A stretch of 29,876 bases of DNA from Fragilariopsis cylindrus CCMP1102 (lineage: Eukaryota; Bacillariophyta; Bacillariophyceae; Bacillariales; Bacillariaceae). Location: the NCBI GenBank assembly GCA_900095095.1, contig FMBT01000138.1, positions 1-29,876 of the forward strand, in the 5' to 3' direction. This document shows, in pieces, positions 9,201 through 19,762 of the stretch. The position numbers and the translations under genes are program-made. Numbering within the stretch: the stretch's first letter is position 1; each line of letters opens with the position of its first letter. Under the pieces are notes generated by a model that was not told where the DNA came from, ran no database searches, and was given only the letters and a program-made list of their open reading frames with translations.

Positions 9201-12200
9201 AAGAAGAGACTGGCGCAACTCTCGATGCCGATGTTGCAGCTGCCTTGCAAAAAGCTGCGCTTGATGTAGCATACGCAAAGAAGTATTTTGACGCAGAAAA
9301 TAACGAGTTTGTTTATTTTCCTTCCGTGGCAAAGACTATATGCAGCTATTCTTTGATAGAAGAGGCGGAAAAATATTTAGGATCTGCCGACAGGGAAATA
9401 TCACCCGATCTCACAAAGATCTTATGTATTGCTGCTGCTTCCTATTTAAAGGGAAATACAAACGAAGTTGACGAAGACAACGAAGATATTATGAAGATAT
9501 CTGTTGACGTTGACGTTCGTCGCAGTACTGTGACAGAATTCTCACTAGTCGCTGAAGACTCTGTTGCATTCAGCGATGCATCTGAGGCGGACAGAGAACC
9601 ACAGTCTCGGTCCAAGCCAGCGGTAGGAAAGCAATCTGAGCTGGAAACGAGGAATAATGACGCATATGAAGAACGTCAGTCTAAGGAAAGTCTAGGGTCT
9701 TCTGCGACTCCTGTTTCTGCTAAATTGACACTCAATAATGGAAGTAAAGTCACGCCAGACCTTGTCGAAGACGAAAGTTCTAGCACCGATCTACGATCAG
9801 AATCCGAGAATGACCATAGGGATACGGATGGTGAAGTTCCAGAATCGATCTCACCAAACGAACAGATAAATGACCCGAAAATAACGAGTCAGAGTGTCCT
9901 AACGCCAACTAGTGGGTCAATATTGGAGGAAAGCGCCAAAGATATGATTGATTGCTCCCGAGAGGACAATGAGTTCATTTATACTAAAGAAGTAGAGGTA
10001 GATCTCGACTCAAACAAGACTGACCATACGCAAAACCATCTTGTCGAAGATTTCGACGAGGAAGAAGCTAGATTAAAAGAAATGGGTCAGATTTTAGAAT
10101 TCAAACATCGAGTTGATGAACAGAAAATTTCGGATGATGCAGATGCATTAGAAGTTGGGAAGAAAACAACTGATAACAAAGTCTTGGTGGAAACCAAAAA
10201 GTTGGAAGACGATCACCGAATCGACGAAGCTCGTCTAGAGGAAGAAGCGTCTCTTCTACTCAAAAAGTGGCTCGATGATGATCGGGAGATCGACCAAGCT
10301 TTAAATGATTTAGAGGGCAAGAAAATATCAGAATTGAAGCGGATAGAAGACGAGTCTAGTTCATTCACCACGAAACAGAAACTAGAAAGGGACGATTTAG
10401 AAAAAGAGAGAGAAGAAATCGAAACACAATTTCTTCTCGATGAAACCGAATTCTCGCGAAATACCAAAATTCTAGAAGAAAAATTAGCAACAGCAGTGAG
10501 GATTCTTGAGTTAGTGCGGAATAATACTGACACGGGAATGCAAATTGCTGAAACAGATCCAGACGTGGATAAGGGTCGTGGCTTTTTCGGCTTTGGTGGT
10601 GGTAAGAATAAAAACAATGATCTAGAAAGGGAAAAACTAAGACAGTCAAAATTGACGGAATTCAAGTTGAGAGAGACAGAGCTCGAGAAGGATATGGACG
10701 GTATCAAGTTGGAATTGAAAAAGATCAAAGAAAAAGCTACTGAGCACGAATGCAAAACAGCTGAGTGGCAAGACGAACTTAACGACGAAACTCGCCATCT
10801 TGACGAAATAGCATCTGCAACCGAAGGAAGGTTACAACAAGAAATGGGACAACTTAGTTCTTCTTTCAAGGAAGAAAGAAGAAGTCTAATAAAAGACAAA
10901 AATGATATAAAGAAAACCAAAAGAAGTGACGATAAATGGCTGGCTTCTGCGAAGAAAAAGCTACGAGACAAATACAAACTAGATCAGGAAAAAATAGAAG
11001 TTGCTACTGTCGAACGCAAGAAGATCGAACTGGAAGAGGAAGAGCGCTTGAAAAAGATTGCTCGTGCTCTGGAAGAAAAGTGGGACAAAGAAAAGGGGCG
11101 TTTTCGCTTGAACTAGAAGCATTCGAACGCAAAAAGAGGGAGCACGCTACCACCATTGATCTACCGATAGGAAATGATACAAACACCACCGAAGATAGTA
11201 ACGTGAGCGATGAAAAGATGCTCAATGGCGAGAAAAGTCGTATACGAGAAGTTGACGGGGAAAGCCTTGAACTGGAATTTGATAGAAAGGCCGAGGAGGA
11301 AAGGAAACGAATTGAAGCTGAAGGCGAGGCTGTTGCAAAAGCTGACGAAGAAAAGAAACGACTTGAGTTTGTTGCAAAAGCCAAAGCTGACAAGGAAAGG
11401 AAACGTCTTGAGACTGTTGCAAAATCCAAAGCTGACGAGGAAAAGAAACGTCTTGAGGCTGTTGCAAAAGCGGAGAAAGAAAGAAAAGCCGAAAAAGAAC
11501 AAAAGCGTCTTGATATCATTGCAAAGCTAAAGCTGACGAAGAAATGAAACGACTTGAGGTTGTTGCAAAAGTCAAAGCTGACAAGGAAACGAAACGACTT
11601 GAGGCTGTTGCAAAAGCAGAGGAAGAAAGAATAGCTGAAGAAGAAGGGAAGCGTCTTGAAGCTGTTTCCAAAGCCAAGGCAGAGGAAGAGCGAAAACGTC
11701 TTGAAGCTGCTGAGGTTGAGGGTGAAAGTGAAAGTGAAGCCGACACTGAGGATAAAAATGAAGAGGATGACGGCAGCGACAAGGATCCAGATATTACTAC
11801 TACTATTACTAATGCTACTGTCGAAAATTCGTCCGATGATGACGATACCATGTTTAATGACGACAGCCACGATGATGAGGAGAGCAGCAAGAACGACAAT
11901 GATAATGACGAAGAACCGGATGATACAAACAATAATAAGGATGATAACAATGGTGATGACAATAGCGATAGTGACGAAGAACCAGATGATACAAACAATA
12001 CCAAGGATGATAACAATGGTGATGACAATAGTGATAGTGACGAAGAACCGGATGATACAAACAGTATTAAGGATGATAACAATGGTGATGACAATAGTGA
12101 TAGTGACGGTGATGGTGATGGAGCCCAACCTGGATCATCATCGTCGTCGGTGTCTTCGTCTTCGTCGGCTGATGAATCAACAGAAGAAGAAGGAGAGACC

Positions 12201-13788
12201 GAGAATGACCAACAGAACAATAAGAATGACGATACCGTTCAAAACAAAGTCAAGGAGAGGAGGAGCGGGAACAAATAGAAGCTGAGGTAATAGCGAAGGC
12301 GGAGGTTGAAGCCGAAGTTGAAGTTAAGGAAAAGGCCTATCAAGAAGTGAAACGAGTAGAATCCAAGGCAAAGGCTGAGGTAAAAGCAAAGGTCGAGGAA
12401 GATGCAGTAATTAAGAGAATGACCGAGAAAGAAACGGGACGAATTGAAATCAAGAAGAAAACAATGCTGACTGTAGAAGAAGACGAAACTAGTGAAGTTG
12501 GTACGTCTGAACCAGTGACGCCCTCTTTTGCTTATGATAATGGTATCCGTGCAGTGCCTAGTCATTTAGCAATGCTCCACCAGCCAAAGTCAGTAGACTT
12601 GCAGAACGAAATGTCCCTCAGCTCGCTTGATAACATATTTGATCCACCAAAAGCTTACGCGTTTCCAAACAAGTTGTTGCTGTCTGCTGCTTTGAAAGGG
12701 AAGGAACAGGAAACATTGGCAACAAGTTCACCTCCCGACGAAAGTAAAACGAGTACAATTATTAGCACATCGGTAGTAGCACAAGGGGTGCCCAGTCACT
12801 TAGCAATGCTCCACCAGCCAAAGTCAGTAGACCTGCAGAATGAAATGTCCCTCAGTATGCTTGATAACATATTTGATCCACCAAAAGCTTATGCGTTTCC
12901 AAACAAGTTGTTGCTGTCTGCTGCTTTGAAAGGGAAGGAACAGGAAACATTGGCAACAAGTTCACCTCCCAACGAAAGTAAAACGAATACAATTACTAGC
13001 ACAGCGGTAGCACAAGGGGGAACGACGACACCCTCCCCGCATATAATAGTCCTAGTAAAACCCTGACGGAAAAGAGACGAAAAGTTGAACAAGCTAGAGA
13101 GCGAGCCATGGTCATACGAAGAGGGGGTGAAACGGGTGCAGTTTCTCAAGTTAGCAACGTGACCAATCGAACGAAACCTTCTCTTCTATCACCGTCACCA
13201 CAGCAACAACAACATCATTCTACTGACCGTATATATCATATGATAAAAGAAACGGATAGATTATCAGGATTTATTCGTCGATATGAAAATAAGTTGGAAA
13301 CGGTATGTAAATCTTTGTTAGCCTGTGCTTCTGATGGTGTTGTTGATGACGGGGAAGAAAAGGAAGCCTTAGCTGCTGCTACTACCAAGGAATTATCGTT
13401 ACCAGAAATGTTTGATTTTATCATCGAACAAAATTGGTATAAGGCGCACTCTCAAGGTACAAAATCTGTAGGTAATCCGCATCTAACATTTTCGAAAGCA
13501 GAAAGTAAGGGAGTAGAATCATTAGACCGCAACAATGATGTATTATATACTGTTACAACTACGGGGAAATCATTTTTGCAAAGGGACGGCCCTGTTCAGG
13601 CTGATGTTGGTCGTTTCTTGGTTTATCTGGACCACGCGGCAAAAGTAGGACTAACAAAAGATATCATGCTAGTTCAGTGGAAAGAAATTGCACGATTGTC
13701 GGGGGATATACAGAGCAAGCGTGTGTACGATAGGTTGAATGAATTGATATCATTTTGCCTTGATTTTCACATGATTGAAAAGAAATAA
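6280..13788 (+). CDS. giant acidic, coiled-coil, repeat-rich protein (about 2,505 aa), nine frame breaks
   Basis: I do not recognise the family. Consecutive open frames (6280-8766, then short segments to about 9180, 9182-11116, then on to 13788) all carry on the same kind of sequence. Each switch needs one extra base: near 8760, 8920, 9036, 9085, 9180, 11095, 11523, 12255 and 13018, mostly in A, C or G runs. With nine added bases the total is 2,506 codons exactly. Order: Asp/Glu-rich disordered start with two MLQRVR motifs; a short folded-looking segment (about 7258-7450); a Ser/Asp region with four S-x-S-x-G repeats (8230-8560); a duplicated helical module with PSVAK and LIEEAEK (8770-9480); a long coiled coil (10040-11100); 15-residue VAKAKADEEKKRLE-type repeats (11320-11720); an acidic triplication; a 78-residue duplication; and a conserved-looking C-terminal domain (13200-13785). 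A structural or scaffold protein is possible. One gene is likelier than several. Confidence 0.7.
8767..9480 (+). repeat. duplicated helical module inside the giant protein
   Basis: Two divergent copies of a module of about 100 residues. Each has an Ala-rich helix (VALTKKY in one, VAYAKKY in the other), then an aromatic end (EYIYY or EFVYF), then PSVAK, then LIEEAEK, a second Ala-rich helix (CTIAACA or CIAAASY), LKG and an acidic stretch. Copy 1 is interrupted by frame breaks near 8920 and 9036. The intact copy 2 (from 9182) shows what the frame should be, which is the best internal evidence that the breaks are not original. Confidence 0.75.
11320..11720 (+). repeat. 45-bp coding repeats, Lys/Glu/Ala helix
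   Basis: About eight imperfect copies of a 15-codon unit (VAKAKADKERKRLE-type) predict a long uninterrupted charged helix, like the stalks of TolA or of many eukaryotic coiled-coil proteins. One frame break falls inside the array near 11523, in a run of A that is one base longer in the sister copies. Confidence 0.8.
11907..12104 (+). repeat. three 66-bp tandem copies, acidic
   Basis: Exact-period triplication (starts at 11907, 11973 and 12039) encoding 22 residues per unit with DEEPDDTNN followed by Lys-Asp-Asp-Asn-Asn-Gly. The copies differ by only a few bases, so the expansion is recent. The reading frame is kept because 66 is a multiple of three. Confidence 0.9.
12554..13018 (+). repeat. 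234-bp in-frame tandem duplication
   Basis: Copy 1 is 12554-12787 and copy 2 runs from 12788 to about 13018, three bases shorter. Each encodes about 78 residues beginning PSHLAMLHQPKSVDLQNE and including FDPPKAYAFPNKLLL. The two copies are nearly identical at DNA level, including silent sites, which points to a recent duplication or gene conversion. Confidence 0.92.
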
Positions 13789-14164
13789 AAGAAGGAACAT
13801 TTTTCACGCTTCCACACAAATAAGTTAAAGGAAAGAAAGAAAGAAATCCTACAAGTTAAGAAAATGTCCAGCCTTTGAAACAAAGGGCAAATTTTGAATG
13901 CATAATATGGGCATTTTTTCAAAATTAATAATAATTCACCATGTGGGAATATATTGTATAAATATAGTAAAATAAAGAATAGAAAAATTCCATTCTGTTA
14001 CTAAAAATGATATGTATTGAATAGTTTGTATATAGAATATGAAATCAGTTTTATTCTCCCTCTATTACTGTCATATTGTTTTATATATGCCATACACAGT
14101 ATAGAATCATCGGTATTATTATATATGCCAATACAGTAGAGTAAATCGGTATTTTTTTTATTAT
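13789..14164. other. convergent spacer with imperfect direct repeat
   Basis: AT-rich, non-coding sequence between the 3' ends of two convergent genes, so it should hold two polyadenylation regions. A 35-37-base imperfect direct repeat is visible, at about 14082-14118 and 14120-14155. Both copies begin TATATATGCCA and end in ATCGGTATT. No gene is seen. Confidence 0.55.
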
Positions 14165-14599
14165 TTATTCATTATTGTCTGCATCTGTTTTTTCTATATG
14201 GACACCCTCCCATTCGTCATCTGATATCTGAAATACAACGTACAGTTCTGATTCATTTTTTATTTCTTCGTATTTAGAAATTTTCTCTTCATCATCTTCT
14301 AATGGTACGTTGTCTTTCGGTTGAATAATTCTCATATATTCCGCCTTTGTTGTGTGTTTCGTTGCAATCGAGATCTGCTCTTTGAGATATCCGATCGTAT
14401 CATCCTCCTGACACAATACAAAATAAGTCTGATTGAGACGCTTAATTCGAAGGTACCTATAATAGTAGCAGTAGCAGATAGAATTGAGAAGGAAAGGACA
14501 GGACACGTGAGATATTATTTACAGCAAGAGATAGTGTAGAGAGGTTACGGTACTGCCTATAGTTAGTCATGATCCCAGCGATTGGATACGTTCTTACAT
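14165..14599 (-). CDS. small ubiquitin-fold protein (elongin-B-like), start codon split by an intron
   Basis: The coding exon 14165-14456 encodes a beta-grasp protein that begins YLRIKR-NQTYFVLC and continues with a helix (IGYLKEQIS), then MRIIQPKDNVPLEDDEE and ELYVVFQI. This resembles the elongin-B-like ubiquitin-fold proteins of plants and protists, which start MYIRVKR. The exon opens directly after an AG acceptor (14457-14458) with the G of a codon. An ideal donor (AT/GTAAGA) lies at 14596-14599, so splicing creates ATG from AT plus G. The intron is 14457-14597 (141 bases). The product is 97 residues with no frame break. A longer, intron-reading start near 14506 would add an unlikely Cys/Tyr-rich leader. 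The fold is confident; the partner (a ubiquitin ligase or elongin complex) is inferred from the family only. Confidence 0.72.
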
Positions 14600-15019
14600 T
14601 GATCCATCACTCATGATTGGTTAATTATTTATTTATTCGAAAACTCTGGCTTCAGAAACAGTGGTTTAGGATGTATCTATCTAGACGTTAGTATTGGCGG
14701 GGTATTACTAATTAATGTTTTGGGATTTGCTGCTGTGGCTATTCAATAATCAAGTCTAATTTTCATGAGTCGTGGCGGGATCGATCGCGTTTCGCGCACT
14801 TTTCACATTTGGCCGTTATTTTCGAATCTTAATTTCCTTTCTTTTGCTTCGCTAATTTCTTTATTTTCATTTGTAAAGAAATAATTGAAGTTTTAAGTTT
14901 TACACAATACCATACATATGTAATCAATCAACACATCAATTTCACATAAAATTCAAGCCAACAATCAACAATCACTACAAACTGCAGTAAACATACTAAT
15001 ACAGCAACAATATACCAAA
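14600..15019. promoter_or_regulatory. divergent upstream region
   Basis: A 420-base region between the ubiquitin-fold gene (minus) and the coiled-coil gene (plus), containing both promoters and the 5' leader exon of the former. A locally GC-rich patch at about 14770-14800 has GATCGATCGC followed by GCGTTTCGCGC. A pyrimidine-rich tract (about 14820-14870) precedes an A/C-rich leader at the plus-strand start. No factor site can be named. Confidence 0.45.
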
Positions 15020-15724
15020 ATGCCAAAATTTTTCAAGCTCCTACGAAGCCACAATAAGAGGAACTCTAACTCCTCATCGCTTAAGAAAAAGAAGTCGAAT
15101 GGAATTTTTCGTACAAATGCCGATGATAATAATAGGAGCAAGAAATTCACAACACCGACGATCGAAGCAGCAATCACCTATTCACTCTCTGAAGATGATG
15201 AGTCGTGTGATATCATTCTTTCGCCTCATAGTGATATTGAAAGCCAAGTCCATGAATTGAAGGGAGAATCTATCAGTGAGAGTGTCACTTTTCAGGAGCC
15301 TGTTATTAAATACCAGCCATCAGAGACTGCCACTACAGAAGTAAAATCTGACACGAGAGATAACTCCAAGGAGAAGAAAAAGGATAGCAAAACCATGACA
15401 TTCACCCACCTTGAAGTTATGCGTAATCAGCTTAATCACATGATGCAGCTCGCCAATAAAGATAAGGAAATTCACCAACTCAACCAGGCTGGCGAGGATA
15501 GGAAGACTAAGTATTCAAAATCATTAGCATTAAAAGATGATGAGATTGCTAAGATCAAAAAAGTTCTTCAAGAAGTAGAGTTTGCTTTGTCACAAGCAGA
15601 GAACAAACTTGCCTCGGCGAATGATGAACACTCGAAAACTATTGAAGTTTTAATGGAAACACAAGTCGAGTATCATGAACTCAAAACGAAATCCTGGATG
15701 TCACCGTTATTGTGCTTTCTTTAA
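15020..15724 (+). CDS. hypothetical coiled-coil protein
   Basis: Unbroken, intronless frame of 234 residues; not recognised. It begins with a basic, amphipathic stretch (MPKFFKLLRSHNKR, then a KKKK cluster) that could bind membrane or nucleic acid. A Ser/Asp/Glu-rich disordered part follows to about residue 125. A Met/Leu/Lys-rich coiled coil (about 128-225) with NQLNHMMQLANKDKEIHQL-like heptads covers the rest, ending in the hydrophobic SPLLCFL. It has no signal peptide or membrane segment. The ATG follows an A/C-rich leader typical of the other starts here. It could be a scaffold or a tether, but nothing in the sequence decides that. Confidence 0.7.
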   Translation: MPKFFKLLRSHNKRNSNSSSLKKKKSNGIFRTNADDNNRSKKFTTPTIEAAITYSLSEDDESCDIILSPHSDIESQVHELKGESISESVTFQEPVIKYQPSETATTEVKSDTRDNSKEKKKDSKTMTFTHLEVMRNQLNHMMQLANKDKEIHQLNQAGEDRKTKYSKSLALKDDEIAKIKKVLQEVEFALSQAENKLASANDEHSKTIEVLMETQVEYHELKTKSWMSPLLCFL

Positions 15725-15948
15725 TTTGAATGTACTAGAATCAATCGATCGAAACGAATGAGAATGGGGGAATGAAAACAAAATTTCGTGTTTCCAAAAT
15801 AATGATAGCTGGCCCCGTTTCAGGAACATATCTATATGTGCCGCTCTACCGTAGTTTATATGTAAATTATTAGTTTTGTATTATTATAATAACAGAGTTT
15901 AAAGAAATATTCAATACCACTACAAAAAAAGAGCGTAGTCAATTAATG

Positions 15949-17517
15949 CTACTTGTATTCAGTCAAAATATTGCCATCCAAATTATCGATAGCAGACATC
16001 GCAACAACCCAAACATGCTGACATGGTAGTTGACTCGGATTCATATACGGTAGTTGAATCGTAACTCCTCCCACTCCTTCTTCTTTTCGTTGCCGCGAGT
16101 GCGATGATAATATTCTGACAGGTGGTATCTTCGGATCTTTGTCTTTGTGGCTATGGTCTGTTTCTATTCCCGATATTATACCGTCGGAGGCTGATTCATC
16201 GGTGTGCTGTACTCCCAAAATGAAGGCTCTTGTATCATTCGAAGCTTCAGGACAGTGTAGATGTATTTGATTGTCTAAAGGCCATTGAGTCAAATGAGCG
16301 TACAATAGTGTATCATCTCTTGTGTAGTAAACAGTGTGATCATTCAAATCTTGATCACATATCTTCCATGATTGAGTGTTGTAAATAGCCTGACCATTCA
16401 CTTTCAACCAATCTCCTAATCCTAAAAGTCGATCGACAAAGATTGGTGATATTGTTCCATCTGCTGCTGGTCCAACATTGATTAAGATGTTCCCATTTCG
16501 TGCTACTGTCGTTACCATTTCATCGATCAGTTCTTTCGTTGTCAAATAATCAGAAATTTTTGCCTTGCGATTCCAACCCCAACTATTCTTATCTAGGGTC
16601 ATAGCGTTTTCCCATTTGTGTTCATTAGTCCGGTTGGGAAGATATCTATCATGGCAGTTCAAAAACGAACCATGCTTGCAGTTTGAATCTGTCCCCAACG
16701 GTCGTTCCATACGACACTATCCTTGACACTAGAGTTAGTGGCAAGCCATGCCAAAAATTCTTTAGACTTCCAATACTCGCTATTTGCATTCCAATCCCCA
16801 TCGCTCCAAATTATTTCAGGTTTATATTTCTCGACCAATTCGTACAGCTCGGGCATAGTTTTCGTGTCAGTAAAGACATGACTTGTCAAGTTGTTATTAA
16901 TATCATGTTTAAGCAATGGATTGTACCATTCCAGTAATGAGTGATATACACCGAACTTGAGCTGATTGTTTGTTTGAATCGACTTTACCTTAGGATTACG
17001 GATTGCCTTCGCAAGCTCTCCAACAAGATCGCGTTTTGGACCTTTTTCCATTGAATTCCACATATATGTCGTTCCTATCTCACGAGAATCCCATTACAAA
17101 AGCCTTCATGATGTTTGCTTGTCAGGACAACATATTGTGCTCCACTTGTGCAAATATCTCAGCCCAATAATCTGGTTCGTAGAATGTTGCATCAAAGCGC
17201 GACGCATACTCAGAATAGGCGAATCCCTTTTTTTCGGTTCTGTCAATGAAATCAATGTATTCTTGCTGATGATGTTTCGCACCTCCTTGTTGCCAATTAT
17301 ACCAGAACCATTCTGATTTAAAAGCAGGAACAGAGAATACACCCCAATGAATAAAAATTCCGACTTTACCACTGCCAAACCACTTTGGAATTTCTCTCTG
17401 ATCTAAACTTTCCCAAGTCGCTTCATACCCGTATGCGAAGCAGACACGAGGGAGAATCGCAACAATGCAATGGCAAATCACAATGATAAAACGAGCAACG
17501 ATACTACGAGACAACAT
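15949..17517 (-). CDS. secreted alpha-L-fucosidase, GH29, three frame breaks
   Basis: Retaining alpha-L-fucosidase that removes terminal fucose from glycans or polysaccharides, probably extracellular or vacuolar. From 17517, a hydrophobic signal-peptide-like start is followed by the GH29 N-terminal motif (WFGSGKVGIFIHWGVFSVPAF), then YNWQ and SKHHEGF. PEIIWSDGDW carries the catalytic Asp of the family (WSDG). WNDRWG, WGWNRK, GNILINVGPAADG and a beta-sandwich end follow. Colinear with human FUCA1 throughout and about 523 residues, somewhat longer. The frame changes near 17145, 17092 and 16694; each is healed by one extra base in a run (A, T and G on the coding strand), restoring FUCA1-like text across each junction. 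No intron is needed. It is not otherwise decayed, so I read the breaks as sequence error. It is divergent from the gene at 17912. Confidence 0.9.
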
Positions 17518-17911
17518 CTTGCTGGTTCGACGTCAAAATATTAGATGAAGGTATAAAATTTATTCGGAAGAGACGAACTCAATTTTGTTGTGGCTACTAA
17601 TAGAATACAGTAGATAAGTAAGTTATGTCGTGATGGACGAAAGATCTAAGATTTTATTATGTTCTTTTCAAAAGGTGAAAGTACTAGTGAAGCTTTTTGT
17701 TTCAATTGCGGTGAAAATACCGTTGGAATCATCCAAGAGAGGTATTTTTTGATTTGATGTCATTTTAATTACAGTAATGTTTGTTTACGAAATTTTAACT
17801 CAGAAATCAAATAACAGATAGACAATCACGAAGAGTTGGTTAGTAGCTAGCTAGAGTAATTGTTTGTTACTCAAGCTCTTGATAGGGACCGCAAAAAACG
17901 ATATAGACAAG
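17518..17911. promoter_or_regulatory. divergent upstream region of fucosidase and the 17912 gene
   Basis: 394 AT-rich bases between two divergent starts. It contains AGCTAGCTAGAG near 17850, similar to the end of the 54-bp repeat unit at 5513. A 33-codon open frame near 17660 has a Cys-x2-Cys pair but no further zinc ligands. I see no supported gene. Confidence 0.45.
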
Positions 17912-19335
17912 ATGGCGGCACGATTATTAGCATCAGAAGAACTGGTCAAAGAACTTGCATCGGGAAGAATTTCTTCTTTCGAAATTTCTGAGAACCAACG
18001 AGCATTTAAAATGCCACCTTTGTCTACTTGGTAGGGGTTTTGATTGCCGAAGAAGTACTGTATCAGCGAAAAAAATCGGTTCGTACAATAAGAGATGAAC
18101 GTTTTGCCGATTTTCAGAAACAGTATCTTGCCTCATCAGCAGTGCGCAGTAGTGACGATCGTAGAAGTAATAGTAATAACAGCGATAAAGAAACAAATAC
18201 ATTACTTGTAGAACCCTCACCAAAGATTTTTATATTGACTGCAGGACTTCACCCGACTAAAGAGCTACAGGCAATAGTAAATCAAGATCTATTGAAGGTA
18301 TGCGAACAGTTAGAATCCGTAGCAAATGAAGCAAGAGATGCATTATTAAGAGAGGAAGCGCGATCATCATCATCGTCGTCGTCGTCATCATCATCTAAAG
18401 GAATCAATCAGCAACGAACTAACAGTAAACACAAACAACATAAAAAGAACCGCTCACTGCAGAAAATACCTGTAACGAAAATCTCCCCAGAAAATGACGA
18501 AGAGGAGCCTGTTAGTAATAATAAAACATCACCCAAGACGACAGAAGAAGTTATGGCAATGAAAATACAGAATTCCATCGTCGACAGTACAAGTACGGTG
18601 GAGGAGGATAAATCTTGGGTAGAAATCAAGAAAAATAATTGCCACACTAGTAGGATAAAAGGAGGTCCAACAGCAACCATTAATTTGGATTGTGGTGAAA
18701 ATAAAGAAGAAGTTGATGATTTGAAGTATTCGTCGAATCCCATCAAAACGACTCGGTCTATCTCGGTGACAAGGGAACAAAGACCAATGTTACATGCAAA
18801 GGAAAATATAATAATAAACAACGATGATCGGGCTACAAGTACTACTGATCTACTACCCGACAGTCAAGATGAGAAAGACTCCTCGTCAATAAACATAAAT
18901 CATCCCTGTACGGAGAACACTTATTCCGTCATGAAAAATTCAAACAAGCTTCCTACAAGTTCGAATTCTAGTAGTGATAATGAATTTCGTACAATGGACT
19001 CTATAGAATTGGAAACGCACGATGATGGAAGGGTTGCAGTTCTTGAACAGAATTTAATAGATATAGAGCAGAAGTTGACAAAGGAAAGAATAGCGCATAC
19101 CAATTTGATTCAGGGCTTACAACTTCGTTTGTACATCAGCGAAACAAAACTAAGAACATACGAAGATGCGTTACAGAACCATATTCAAGCCGTATCTACA
19201 CTCAGCTGTAGTATCACTACCAAGAAAATTAGTGATGAAGACCTCATACCTAGCTCTCCTTCATTACTGTCAAAGATCATAGAGACTAAGAGTAACAACA
19301 AAATTGACGATTCGCACTTGGGCGTGAATTTTTGA
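17912..19335 (+). CDS. hypothetical protein with C-terminal coiled coil, one frame break
   Basis: Not recognised. The start is the ATG at 17912 (MAARLLASEELVKELASG). The frame switches near 18030, where one more T restores reading into VGVLIAEEVLYQRKK and the rest. The corrected length is 475 codons exactly. The first 170 residues look folded and helical (RDERFADFQKQYL, then PKIFILTAGLHPTKELQAI and a helix with VCEQLESVANEARDALL). A poly-Ser tract and a long Ser/Asn/Lys/Thr disordered middle follow, then a coiled coil (about 375-435) ending in a Ser/Lys-rich tail. There is no signal peptide or membrane segment. It is divergent from the fucosidase and convergent with the next gene. Without the upstream ATG, a shorter protein from about 18028 would lack a good start. 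Confidence 0.65.
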
Positions 19336-19762
19336 TTCTACATGATATATTTCTTGTGGTGATAAACTTGTCGACTTTTGTTGTCAAATGATTGGATCGG
19401 AGGGCTCGCATATTTATTTCGTGAGATGAATTGATGAGTGAGGTAATATTTCCGAAAAGAATATATATAGCAGTAGCTGCAATTCTCGTCTTTATTTGTA
19501 TATATGCATTGTGCTCTTATCGTATGTATTGCCCAGAGCATTAATCCACGGAATAAGTAGACTAAGATTTTCTCATCATCTGTGACCCTATCGACTGAAG
19601 GTAAGAATGGTTCCTATACTCCCCACCAAAGAACGGAGTATAACAGATAAGTAGTAAATTTATATGGTATGATTGTATTCCATGTAGAAAGCAAATACTA
19701 ATTAATTGCTAGAAATTAGAACTACAGTAAATAATAAGAATACAACCCCAAATTATTTGCTC
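19336..19762. other. convergent spacer
   Basis: AT-rich sequence between two convergent 3' ends. It should contain both polyadenylation regions. Only short open frames are present, with no repeat or RNA gene that I can support. Confidence 0.5.

Noticed and set aside
10213..10977. 254-codon minus-strand Ser/Phe/Leu-rich frame
   Set aside because: Antisense shadow of the coiled-coil part of the giant protein.
11320..12104. CRISPR-like array of regular repeats
   Set aside because: The repeats are contiguous, in frame and coding, without unique spacers, and the genome is eukaryotic.
11004..12128. 374-codon minus-strand frame rich in Ile/Val/Phe/Ser
   Set aside because: It is the exact antisense of the GAT/GAC and Lys/Glu repeats of the giant gene; the hydrophobic repeats are a by-product of codon composition.
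8740..13020. Programmed ribosomal frameshifting as explanation of the breaks
   Set aside because: The breaks occur in unrelated genes, at varied runs of all four bases, sometimes in the opposite direction, with no common slippery motif or downstream structure; consensus error is simpler.
6280..13788. Interpretation as a decayed pseudogene
   Set aside because: Frames between breaks are open for up to 2.5 kb and internal repeats keep their reading frame, which is not expected after long decay.
17661..17762. Short frame with a Cys-x2-Cys pair resembling a zinc knuckle
   Set aside because: Only 33 codons, and the His and third Cys of a CCHC knuckle are missing.
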